This document shows, piece after piece, positions 1 to 9,164 of a stretch of 27,555 nt of DNA. A model generated the notes under the pieces. The model saw only the letters and a list, made by a program, of their open reading frames with translations. It was not told the origin of the DNA and did no database searches. Made by a program: the position numbers and the translations under genes. Source of the DNA: Cladosporium sp. IMV 00045 (taxonomy: Eukaryota; Ascomycota; Dothideomycetes; Cladosporiales; Cladosporiaceae); the NCBI GenBank assembly GCA_001931905.2, contig MSJI02000372.1, positions 1 through 27,555 of the forward strand. The letters run 5' to 3'. Every line of letters starts with the position of its first letter. Position 1 is the stretch's first letter.

Positions 1-433
1 CCCAAAAAAAACTTGATCCAAGCCGGCGAATATGAGAGGACCAAAGAGATTGAAGATGCGTCTGTGTCGTGAGTCCTGGTGTGGAGACTTTGCGCTCGCC
101 CGTGCCTTTTCTGCTTTGCGCTCGAAATAATACATCGTGTTTTTTGTACAGTTTCTTTTCCCCTTTTTCTGGTTTTTGCTCTCTTCCATGCGAAGGTCCG
201 TAGACTTTTCATGCTCTTTTTGCTCATCTTTTCCCCCTCCCCCTTCCTCTTCGTTTCTCTTTTTCCTCTTGCCTCACGAAAACCCAGATACCGTAAAACG
301 CCAACGCTTATGCCTCTTGCTCTTGTTTTCACAAAAGCCCTGATCGTGCAATTGAAAATATCCCCAACATCAAGAAAACCCCTCCCTCTGTCCATCTCTC
401 CTCCCCTCCCTCCCCCTCCTCCTCACAACCACC
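1..433. other. Region 3' of the uL14m gene, no gene seen
   Basis: This stretch holds strongly pyrimidine-rich DNA (long C/T runs, especially at about 225-270 and 380-425). Open frames across it translate to low-complexity F/S/P/L sequence with no recognisable domain. It is probably the 3' untranslated and downstream region of the uL14m gene, which is transcribed leftward and ends at 434. I see no RNA gene. Confidence 0.6.
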
Positions 434-1069
434 CTACAAATGCATCGGCGCCAAACTCAGAATCTTACTCCACCTCTTCCCCCTCAGCTCCTTTCCCACA
501 ACACCATTCAGACGACTCCCAATGGGATCTCCGCCCTTGTTGATGAGGACGCAGGCGTTGTCGTCGAATTTCACCACACTCCCGTCGGGGCGAGAAAATT
601 GCTTCGCGGTGCGGACGATCACGGCGTGGCGGATGTCGCCGCGCCGCACTTTGTTGGCCGCGCTGACACTCACGCTGCCGCCGCCGCCGGACTCGGAGCC
701 GAAGTTGCGCTGTTTTTGTACGACGACTATTATGCGGTCGCCTGGGAGGGGGGGATGTTAGTATTGGGTGCGGAGTGGGGTGGTGGTGGTGGGAGTGGAT
801 GTGGATGTATGCGATGCGCTTCTTCGGAGCAAGGCCGGGATTTTCGGTTCTCCCGTCTCTTTCTTTCTTTTTCCTTCACGTACCGACTCGGGCTGCCGTG
901 TTTCTCTTCAGGACGTTGATGCACTCGGCCACGGCGGCGCCGGAGTTGTCGATGACATTCAGCATGGACTGGAAGGATGAAGGTGTTAGCCAGGCCAATT
1001 CTGTTTGTTCGGGGGTGTTGACGCGCAAGAGTGTGTGGGTGGACACGGGCGTACCTTGAGTTGAATCAT
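434..1069 (-). CDS. MRPL38: Mitochondrial large-subunit ribosomal protein uL14m (L14p/L23e family)
   Basis: This is a 135-residue protein of the mitochondrial large ribosomal subunit, which binds 23S-like rRNA at the subunit interface. Exons in coding order are 1069-1055, 968-884 and 741-434, with introns 969-1054 and 742-883. The first exon is only 15 nt and encodes MIQLK. It joins to [12 protein letters not shown] and then ECINVLK, the conserved start of bacterial L14. The second junction gives [14 protein letters not shown]. The C-terminal half shows KVRRGD, the conserved DDNACVLIN block and an ending with [14 protein letters not shown], as in L14 proteins. The length fits the family (about 122-140 aa). 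No long targeting presequence is visible, as is usual for this protein in fungi. It is divergent from Set9. The symbol is that of the yeast orthologue. Confidence 0.9.
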
Positions 1070-2034
1070 CTTAGGCGACTTCTTCTTTTCTTCTTCCTCT
1101 TCAAAGCTTCCACGCGACGGGTTTCTTGGGCCTTGATGTCAAAGATGGGACTATCTCATGCACGGCAGAGGAAGTTCGCGGAGGTGCTGGCCCATGTTCC
1201 CAGTACTGAATACTAGCTCCCCCTTCTAGCGCGTGGGTGCGGGCCGAGTCTGCAAGCCCTATAGCGCGCGGCTGGCGGCAGTTTGTTGCTTCGGGAATGG
1301 AAGACGATGGGACGGGATGATGTCGAAGGTTTGTGGAATTGACAGTGGAGAGGTACAACCAATTGAGGCTGCAAATATTTCATTCTTTCTAAAGCCATGC
1401 GAGTGGATGTCTCGCACCCCGAAGACAGGGGCCCTTGGGGAGATGCATGGCCAAGTTCAGATAGATGTAGTCCCGTAGTAGTCGATTCGTTAATTACATC
1501 TGCATTCACTTCCACTCCCACCAAGCAAGGCACAACAACAACACCACCACGCCTCTTCCCACAACACACACACATCACTCTTCCCCCTCCCCATTGTTCC
1601 CCCATTCACTCTTTATTGTTGGCGCGGGTGTCTGCATCTCTGGCGCATTTGTTTTCTGCCTTGTTTCGCCCAGCAACAACAAAGAACACCACCACCGCCA
1701 CCGCCACCGCACTCCTCCCATACATCCATTGACTGCAGCCATCCGCAGCCGGTTGCTTGGGAAATCCTTCGCTTCTCTCGCTCTCTTCCAGCCTTCCAGC
1801 CTCTCTCTCTCCTCGTGCCGCGCCTACCTGCATCTTACCACCACCGCCCGCCCGGCATATTACCTCATCCTCCGTACTTCAACCACACACTCCCGCGCAA
1901 AGGTCCTCGAGGTTATGCGACACACCGGGCAGACTCCCCGTGCGCGCTAGAATCTCCGGTTGTTGACATCGTTGTTTATTCCTACCTCCATCTCTACCTC
2001 GCCTTCAATTTCCCTTTGCGCCTGCGCGCCAACC
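1070..2034. promoter_or_regulatory. Divergent promoter and leader region between uL14m and set9
   Basis: This 965-bp gap separates the starts of two divergent genes, so it should carry both promoters. The right half (about 1500-2030) is pyrimidine-rich on the + strand, with CT runs at 1790-1815 and CCACCGCCACCGCCACCGC repeats near 1690-1710. CT-rich leaders of this kind are common just upstream of starts in filamentous ascomycetes. No convincing TATA box or coding exon was found; the short open frames here are low complexity. The exact transcription starts cannot be read from sequence. Confidence 0.5.
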
Positions 2035-4603
2035 ATGCCGGCTCGCGCGGCTGATCTCGACACTGCGCTGCAGAAGAAGGGCGGCCTGAACCTTTCGCAA
2101 CTCGCCAACTATGACGACCTGATCACAGACGCCCTGGTCGATCGCGTAAGTCGCCGCGTTCCTTTCCTGCCTTTCAATTGCGCCTTGCCTTGCCTAGTCT
2201 CAACCACTCACACATGTCATTCCACAGGTCTACTTCTGGTCCGAGATCCGCAAGCTGAAACCCAACTTCCACGCCTCGCGCGGCATCCAAGAAGAAGCCG
2301 TCTGTAAGATCCTCCAGCGCGATGTCATCGTCAACAAAGACGCCACCCTGGCGCACCGCAACCTGCTCCGCCTGCCCGGCATCGCAAAGTACTTGCGCAG
2401 CCTCAGAACTCCCGACGAGAAAGAACACTTCGAGCGCCACCTGCGCAAATACGTCAACATGTACCTGCCGGACTGCCCATTCGAAGTCTGCACCACCAAC
2501 CGCTACACCATCCTGACGCACGAGGCTTGCGTCGTCGCCCGCCGCTTCATCAAGCAGGGCGAGCCGATCAGATTTCTGAGTGGCATTCAGGTCGAAATGA
2601 CAGAGAAGGAGGAGGAGGAACTCTCGAGCAGGACGGATTTCAGCATCGTTATATCCAGTCGAAGAAAACGCCCGAGTCTCTTCCTTGGACCAGCGCGCTT
2701 CGCCAACCACGATTGCGACTCGAATGCGCGACTCTCGACCAGTGGTCCGCATGGCATTCACATTGTGGCGAGGAAGAGTATTGCCGTGGGTGAGGAGATT
2801 ACAGTGCAGTATGGAGATAATTACTTTGGCGAGGACAACTGCGAGTGTCTTTGCGGGTCGTGCGAGAAGGCTTCTATCAATGGGTGGGATCCTAGGGGAC
2901 CGATTTTGCATGAGAGTGATAGCGAGGACGACGAATCTGAAACGGAAGAGGAGCAAAGACCCTCCCCTCCTCCAAAGAGCAACGGAGCAACCGCATCTGG
3001 ATCGCTGAAGAGGAAACGAGGAGATCCTGTTATGGGAGGTGGTCTTGACGACGACGACACACCACGAAAGCGCGGCCGAGCGGACGCGAACAACACGCCT
3101 GGTTTTAATCAACGCAATCTCAAGATGGAGGGCAACGGAAGCACTCAAAACGCGCAAGAAATGATGGCCAATTGGTTCGAAAAAAGACGACAGGAAGACA
3201 TGCAGAACAGAGAGGAACGCGGATTACTTCAGGGCTTGCAGGAACAATTCAACATCAAAAGAAACATTCAAGGGAGGCGGGAGTCCCAGCAAGAAACGGA
3301 CCGGAAACAGAGCGTGATCGGGAGGATGTTCGAAATGATCACAGGCGCAACCGCCAGGAAAGTCGCAAAGCTCCAGGCGGAAATTGACGACATGAACGAC
3401 CAGACTGCCGCTATGATGCGCGTCGATGCGTCGGAAGTGCCGCAATACTACAGAAGATCGTCACGAAAGCGTAAAGTCGAAGAAGCGTTCGAAAAGGAAA
3501 TCGACTCGCCTGGAAAGAAAATCAAGAACGCAAGCGATACGGAAACATCGGAGGACGGCGGCTCGTGGAAAGTCACCGATAAGTTTGCACGGTCCAAACC
3601 AGTTCCGGGCTCTGCTAGGAAAGACCGCCATCAGTCGAATCTGCGAAAAGTATTGAACGCGGACGACGACGACGAGCCCGTGGACATCTTCGAAGTACCG
3701 GACTCACCAGTCCCAGACGAAAGACCCAATCGCGGTCGCGGAAGGCCCAGAAAACAACTTCCAAACACCACCCTCAGAGAAGACTCCAACCAACGACTCG
3801 AAGCCGCTCAGCACTCGACAGACACCAGTTCGAACTCCTCAGTGTTCAGCCACGAAGGCCACGCGGGCGAAGTGTCCTCCTCCCTCTCTTCCACGGAAAT
3901 CTCCCCGAACCGCCTTGACGGCTTCGCAGCGGGCAACATCTGCCAGAACATCGTGGAAATGTACACTTCGGAACCATCCCCCTCGGCGGACAACTGGGAC
4001 GAAGAACGCAAGCGAAGCGACGAGCGAATGAAAGGCTGGGCGCGCGGCCGACTCCCCGTGCGCAAGAGCAGCCGCCGCAGCACGCTGCTCCCCTCCCCCG
4101 CGCAAGCCATCACGAGCATCGAATCCGGCTCCAAACGGCGCAACGGCCCCCAAACCCGCTCCTCCCCCTCTTCCGACTCCTCCCCCGCCCGCGGCACCCC
4201 CCGCACGCCCGGCGACTACCACCTGACCACCGCCCTGCTGGCGACAACCTACCACCGCTGGGTGGAATGCCGCAACTGCGACACCTTCTTCGTGCAAGCC
4301 GAGGCCTACCTCACGCGCATCGCGTGCCCGCGCTGCGAGCGGCACAGTAAATTGTACGGCTACCACTGGCCGAAAACGGACCGCGAGGGGAAATTCGACG
4401 GCGAGAAGCGCGTGCTCGATCATCGCACTATTCATCGGTTTATTGACCCGGAGGACGAGCGGTTGGAGAGGAAGGGGAAGAGGGGCCTGAGGGAGGTGTT
4501 GAGGGGGAGGGAGAGTAGTTCTTATTTCAGCGATGGGATGGGGGAGAGGGGGGAGAGGTTGAGGAGTGAGGGGAGGAGGGTGACGAGGAGGTCGATGCAG
4601 TGA
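2035..4603 (+). CDS. set9: Histone H4 lysine-20 methyltransferase Set9 (Suv4-20/KMT5 family)
   Basis: This SET-domain enzyme is expected to methylate histone H4 Lys20 in the nucleus, a mark linked to DNA-damage checkpoint control and heterochromatin. Exons are 2035-2145 and 2228-4603 (82-nt intron, phase 0), giving 828 aa. The N-terminus (DLDTALQKKGGLNLSQLANYDDL) runs into an alpha-helical Suv4-20-type region. The SET core spans roughly residues 120-250, with NHDC at 197-200, GEEIT at 225-229, Tyr232-Gly-Asp and a post-SET cluster CECLCGSC at 242-249. After that come some 450 residues that are acidic, basic and Ser/Pro-rich, with KRKRGD, PRKRGR and an AT-hook-like GRGRPRK. A second Cys motif, CRNC at 718-721 with CPRC at 737-740, could bind zinc. 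The start is the first ATG of the conserved N-terminus. The family call is secure; the mark produced is inferred. Confidence 0.93.
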
Positions 4604-5161
4604 GGGTGGGAGGAGGATGGGGGTTTGGGGCAGGGAGGAAGTGGGTGGGCGAGCTGCTGGAGCGCTTGCGAGGGGGTGTTTTAGGTGGTTTTGGAGTGAG
4701 CGAGCTGCTAGAGGCGCTTGCGATGGATGGATGGCTTATGATGCTGAATGAGTACCGGTGACATCGAAAGTTTCGAAGATCAAATGAAGTAAAGAACTGG
4801 ATCGTATGATCCATCAATATCCTCCATGAACATTTTTCCAAGTTGCCTCCCGTTGTGATCTTCCTTGCAAGTTGTGTTGTTTAGCCCAATGGTTTTCGAA
4901 GATGTCCCCACAGCCCGCAAACAAAAGACCAAACGGCCGGTCCCCACTTTGCTCGAATACATTCAAGGAATTTGCCCCCGACTTGATCTGTTCCATTAGT
5001 CAAGTAACATCACCACGTCACTTAATCCTCCAAATTCCAACACAAGACCAGGACATGTAATAAAAACTCGACAAGGCGCACAATTTTCTAAAATCACTAG
5101 ACATACAAATCAAGAGGAAAGAAAGAGGAAATAGAAAACATCGAGCAAAGAGAAACCGGCA
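4604..5161. other. Intergenic region between set9 and the DHFR gene
   Basis: These 558 bp hold the set9 3' end (G-rich at first) and the DHFR promoter and leader. The last 100 bases are A-rich (AAGAGGAAAGAAAGAGGAAATAG-like), typical of a 5' leader. No coding exon or RNA gene is seen. Confidence 0.5.
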
Positions 5162-5917
5162 ATGTCCTCAGAGGACTCATCATCAACCATGCCCACCCCC
5201 AACAAAATCTCGGACCTGACCCTCATCGTCGCCGCCACGCTGCAAAACGGCATTGGCAAAAACGGCACCCTGCCCTGGCCCATGCTGAGGAAGGAAATGG
5301 CTTACTTCGCGCGCGTCACCAAGCGCGTCATGCCTGAGCATCAAGAGTCGCCAGCATCAGCATCAGCATCATCAGCAAGACAGCCAAAGCCAATCACACC
5401 AGCCGAGCCAACCACACCAGCCGAGCCAACCACACCAGCCAGACAAAACGTCGTCCTCATGGGCCGAAAAACCTACGCCTCCATCCCGCCGCACCTCCGC
5501 CCCCTCAAAAACCGCACGAATATCGTCATCTCCACCCAGCCGCGAAGCGAGCTCACCGATCTCATCCCGGAGGACAGACACGACGTGCTCCTCGCGCCGG
5601 ACATTCCCTCCGCCCTGCACCTCCTGTCCACTTCCTCAGCGAACGGCAGCATCCCCCCTCTGGGCCGCGTGTTCGTCATCGGCGGCGCGAAGATCTACGA
5701 GCAAGTCCTGCGCCTGCAGGAGGCGAGGAGGGTGTTGCTCACGAGGGTGCAGGGGAATTGGGAGTGTGATACTTATTTCCCGGAACTGAGGGGGGGAGAT
5801 GGGTGGGTGAAGAAGGGAAGGGGGGAGTTGGAGGAGTTCGTTGGGGAGGAGGTCAAAGAGGGCGGGGAGGTGGAGCAGGGGGTGGGGTTTGAGATGGGGA
5901 TGTGGGAGAGGGTTTGA
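5162..5917 (+). CDS. DFR1: Dihydrofolate reductase
   Basis: This intronless gene encodes a 251-aa enzyme that reduces dihydrofolate to tetrahydrofolate with NADPH, supplying one-carbon units for thymidylate and purine synthesis. It shows LIVAATLQNGIGKNGTLPWP at about 20-40, the substrate-binding acid Glu45 in LRKEMAYF, VVLMGRKTYASIP at about 97-109, NIVIST and the NADPH-binding VIGGAKIYEQ. It is longer than bacterial DHFR (about 160 aa) because of a low-complexity insert at residues 57-95. That insert carries SASASAS followed by an imperfect (TPAEPT) repeat, placed between the first helix and the GRK strand. The C-terminal tail is Gly/Glu-rich. The start is the first ATG after an A-rich leader; Met10 is a possible alternative. 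It follows Set9 on the same strand and shows no functional link to it. Confidence 0.95.
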   Translation: MSSEDSSSTMPTPNKISDLTLIVAATLQNGIGKNGTLPWPMLRKEMAYFARVTKRVMPEHQESPASASASSARQPKPITPAEPTTPAEPTTPARQNVVLMGRKTYASIPPHLRPLKNRTNIVISTQPRSELTDLIPEDRHDVLLAPDIPSALHLLSTSSANGSIPPLGRVFVIGGAKIYEQVLRLQEARRVLLTRVQGNWECDTYFPELRGGDGWVKKGRGELEEFVGEEVKEGGEVEQGVGFEMGMWERV

Positions 5918-6252
5918 GCTTGTGTTTTTTTCGTTTGTTTTTGTGATGAATGGGGCGAGGGGTGGGAGAAGGGATTAGATTGGTGGTGGTGGATTTGTGG
6001 GTTTCATTTGAGCATTGTGAGGGGGGGTATTGGTTTATGTGTACGGAGCATGTGACGAGCGAGCGAGCGAGCGTATTCACTTGATGAAAAGCAATGCCTC
6101 TAAGGCATTTACCTGCCGCGAAAATGGCGTAGCAACTTCACGACGGCTTAGATGTCGTATTCCAGACTTGAAATTTTATTGAGACAGTCTTCCGCACCAG
6201 GGATATGTGTATCTCATTGTCTAGGGAAATTCCTTGTCGCCAGCCGAGGGAT
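5918..6252. other. Convergent 3' region with a GAGC microsatellite
   Basis: This 335-bp gap lies between the ends of two convergent genes (DHFR and the permease). It is G/T-rich on the + strand at first and contains a short (GAGC)n tract at about 6056-6072. No gene is seen. Confidence 0.5.
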
Positions 6253-8489
6253 CTAGAAGTTCTTCCCAATCCCCTCCTCCTTATTCCTGCCAGCCTCATC
6301 ACGACTCTCCCCCGAACTCCCATCAAGCGCGGTAGGCGTGGTTTGAGCGACCATAATGTTGTCGAAGATCTGACGCAAAGCTCACAACATCAGCAATGCT
6401 TGGTTTTGCCGGGGAATGGAGCAATCTCTGAGCAAGAAGGGAATCAAAATAGAATACACAGTAACATACCGGACCTTGATACGACTTCCGTTTGAAAAGC
6501 CAAAGCACGCAGACGAAGAGGATGAAAATGGCTACGACGGCTGAGACGTAGTCTGCGATCGGTGGTGGTCAGTATAGTCACATTGAAGGGGTGTTTCTTC
6601 TCTTGAGAAAGAAAGATTCGAGACGACCAGACTTACTCATCATGGAAGCATCCACTGCAGCAGTATTGGGTAGGACGAAGAACTTTGTTTCGTTTGAAGT
6701 TAGCACAAAGACATCAACCGAATAAAGCAACTGATTCGCTTCGCATTGGGAGGAACAAGAAACATACAGCCGAAGTGACAATGATGAAAACCACCGCCGT
6801 CCAATTAATCAAATACCCCGATATCCTTCCAAGAGGAAAATTGCGCCTCTCCCTCACGATCACGTCTCGCCCTCGCACGAGCAAGATGATGATCGGACCC
6901 GCGTACGAGCAGTTGAGGAAAATCGTGCAGCTGGAAATGTACGCGTTGAAAGCCACCGTGGGGCCCAGGTAGAGCAAGCCGAAGAGGAGGTTGAAGAGCG
7001 CTACGGCCAGGATGGCGTTCACGGGGATGTTGTAGCGGGGGGAGAGTCTGGCGAGACTGCAGAGATAGAGATGGGAGTGGTCAGTCTGAAGAACTGAAAT
7101 GTTTCATGTCTTTCGGTTGAATCATTCGTTCAAGGATCTTACAGTCTAGAGCATGGCGCTCCTCCGTCTCGTCCCATGGCCCATAGTAAGCGACTGCCGG
7201 AGGTCACGCTGCCGATTGTTCCGTTGATGAAGCAGATTGATAGCGCGCTGCTCATCACCACGCCGGCGACGCGGCTGTTGGTGCCTTGGATGATCATTTC
7301 GATCAGAGGGTTGCCGGTGAGTGTTGTCAGGATGGCGTCCGGGTCGGGGATGCAGAAGAGGAGGACGATGACCATTGCTAGACCACTTGATAGTGTCAGT
7401 ATGCTTCTTACATTGCTGTTTAGTCAACTTCATGGAGAGCAACTTACGTCGTCCCTCCGATCGCAATGCACATGATCATCGCGATCGGCGCGTCACGAGT
7501 TGGGTGTGGCATTTCTTCAGTCAGATGGGTGATTGCGTCAAAGCCGATGAGAGATAGAGCGGATTGCAGGAGACCAAGTATCCATGCAACTCCATTGGGC
7601 CAGCCGGTCTCGTTTGTGAAGGTGGTGAAGACAAAGTCTGCGTCTGTCTTCGGTGTTGTGGCAAGGATGAGAGCAGAGGTTGCAATCCACACTGTGATTG
7701 ACCAGAAAACTAATCGTCCTTGTCAGACAAGAGTTGATGCTCTTATGTGTGGATCAAGTCTTACGTGCGCCTTCGTTCCATTTGCCCAAGAAGCGATATC
7801 CAAAGATGTTGAGACCGATCGCGAAGCAGGAGATAGCGATGAAGTAAAGGTAGGTATGCCATGCTGTGAGCTGCATTGTATAGTTCGAGCCCGCGACAAC
7901 GGCCGCAGCGATGAATTGAGCTGATGCTGTTAGTTCAGACGCCTTGGAGTAGATTCAAAACAAGATAAGACCCACCTCCAAATATGGCCTCTGTGGTGAC
8001 GAGGGTCAGCCAACCAGCAAGGTTGATCCATCCTACGAGAAAGCTCTATGGTATCTGGTCAGCCACTATTTCAGATAATCATGAACGATATAGGCTAACC
8101 ATTGAACATCTCCACCTCTCCGTCGACAAGAAATAGGAATAATGATACTGGCCGCCAGCCGTAGGCCAGACAGAAGCCATTTCACCTAAACTGGCGGCAA
8201 TGCAGAAATTACAAAGCACGCAGAAAAAGAAGCCGTAGAAGAAAGCGACGGGTCCACCGGCAGGTAAGACAATCGCCAAGGTGCTCGCGAGTACTATCCA
8301 TGTACTGTGTGGATGGTCAGAATTGCTTCACGAGGAGAGTAGCTCTTGCAAGGTGTCTTACTTGAGAATAGCAAACGCCATGCCAGTCATGGTCAACTTT
8401 GAGAATTTCTTCTCGAGTTGACCTTGCACCGTGCTGACTTGTGGGCTGAGGTTTTCGACATGCTGTGCTTCTTGCTTGTATGGCTCCAT
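6253..8489 (-). CDS. APC-superfamily permease (choline / GABA / amino acid transporter type)
   Basis: This is a plasma-membrane type secondary transporter of the amino acid-polyamine-organocation superfamily, closest in style to fungal Hnm1-like choline and Uga4-like GABA permeases. Exons in coding order are 8489-8362, 8304-8100, 8045-7976, 7920-7765, 7709-7448, 7385-7143, 7056-6768, 6682-6637, 6552-6470 and 6369-6253, giving 532 aa. All nine introns are GT-AG, 54-100 nt. Family blocks include FAILNTWIVLAS with PAGGPVAFFYG in the first helices, EMASVWPTAGGQYHY, SFLVGWINLAGWLTLVTTE, GFDAITHLTEEMP, SGSRLLWAMGRDGG and RYNIPVNA. About twelve hydrophobic segments are expected, with cytosolic tails. 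The substrate cannot be read from sequence. It lies behind a Zn2Cys6 regulator on the same strand and close to an amine oxidase, which suggests uptake of an amine or amino acid. Confidence 0.9.
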
Positions 8490-9164
8490 GGCTTTATTGT
8501 TGGAGGTTGGATTTCTTGCACCTCTGAGATCGGGTCATGTATTGTCTTTGATGAAACCGTGATGAAGTCAATCCCCGGTTCTTAACGTCTGAACCGCAAT
8601 GCAGACGGTCTTGTAATGATTGGTTTGTTGAGAAGCTGATTCGCGAAAGACGAGCGAAAGGTACGCCTTCGTAGCAGATACGATCCAAGATCAGAATGTC
8701 GGTCTCGCACGCCACTACGCGAAGATTTCACAGATTGTACGCAAATTGCAAAAACTGCATCAACATCATAATGGCATTAAGGTACCAAGCACTTTCGAGG
8801 GACTGCATGGCGACCACGAGCTGCCTTGCTGCCCTCCTGCCTTCTTGCTGCGGTCGAGATCATCGCCCAGGCCCCATAATTTCCCCCCATAACCTTAACT
8901 TCCACCACTGCGGAGAAGCTTTCTGCGGCTTGCAAGTCGTGACCGCATTCTGGAGATCTCTACCCTCTAATAGTAAGCTTTTGCATTGTGCTGGCGAATA
9001 GTGTTTAGAAAGGCGGCATCGGCATCTTTTCCAAGCATTTGCCGCGCGGTCTTGATTGAAGGGGTTGACTACATGTCAACAACTACATGATCGTGAACAG
9101 TTGGAAGACTGATTGTTTAGAGAGTAACGTTATCTCATCAATAGTTTGTAGTCAGTCTCAACCG
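8490..9164. promoter_or_regulatory. Permease promoter region / 3' flank of the regulator
   Basis: This 675-bp interval lies upstream of the permease start and downstream of the regulator stop. It contains two direct copies of CTGCGG (8908-8913 and 8923-8928, 15 bp apart). CGG direct repeats are the usual half-sites for Zn2Cys6 proteins, so this is a plausible but unproven site. A TTATCT (AGATAA on the other strand) at 9130-9135 fits the GATA-factor consensus but is far from the start. No coding exon was found. Confidence 0.35.

Noticed and set aside
2174..3157. 327-codon minus-strand open frame over set9
   Set aside because: It overlaps the conserved SET core on the other strand and shows no recognisable domain.
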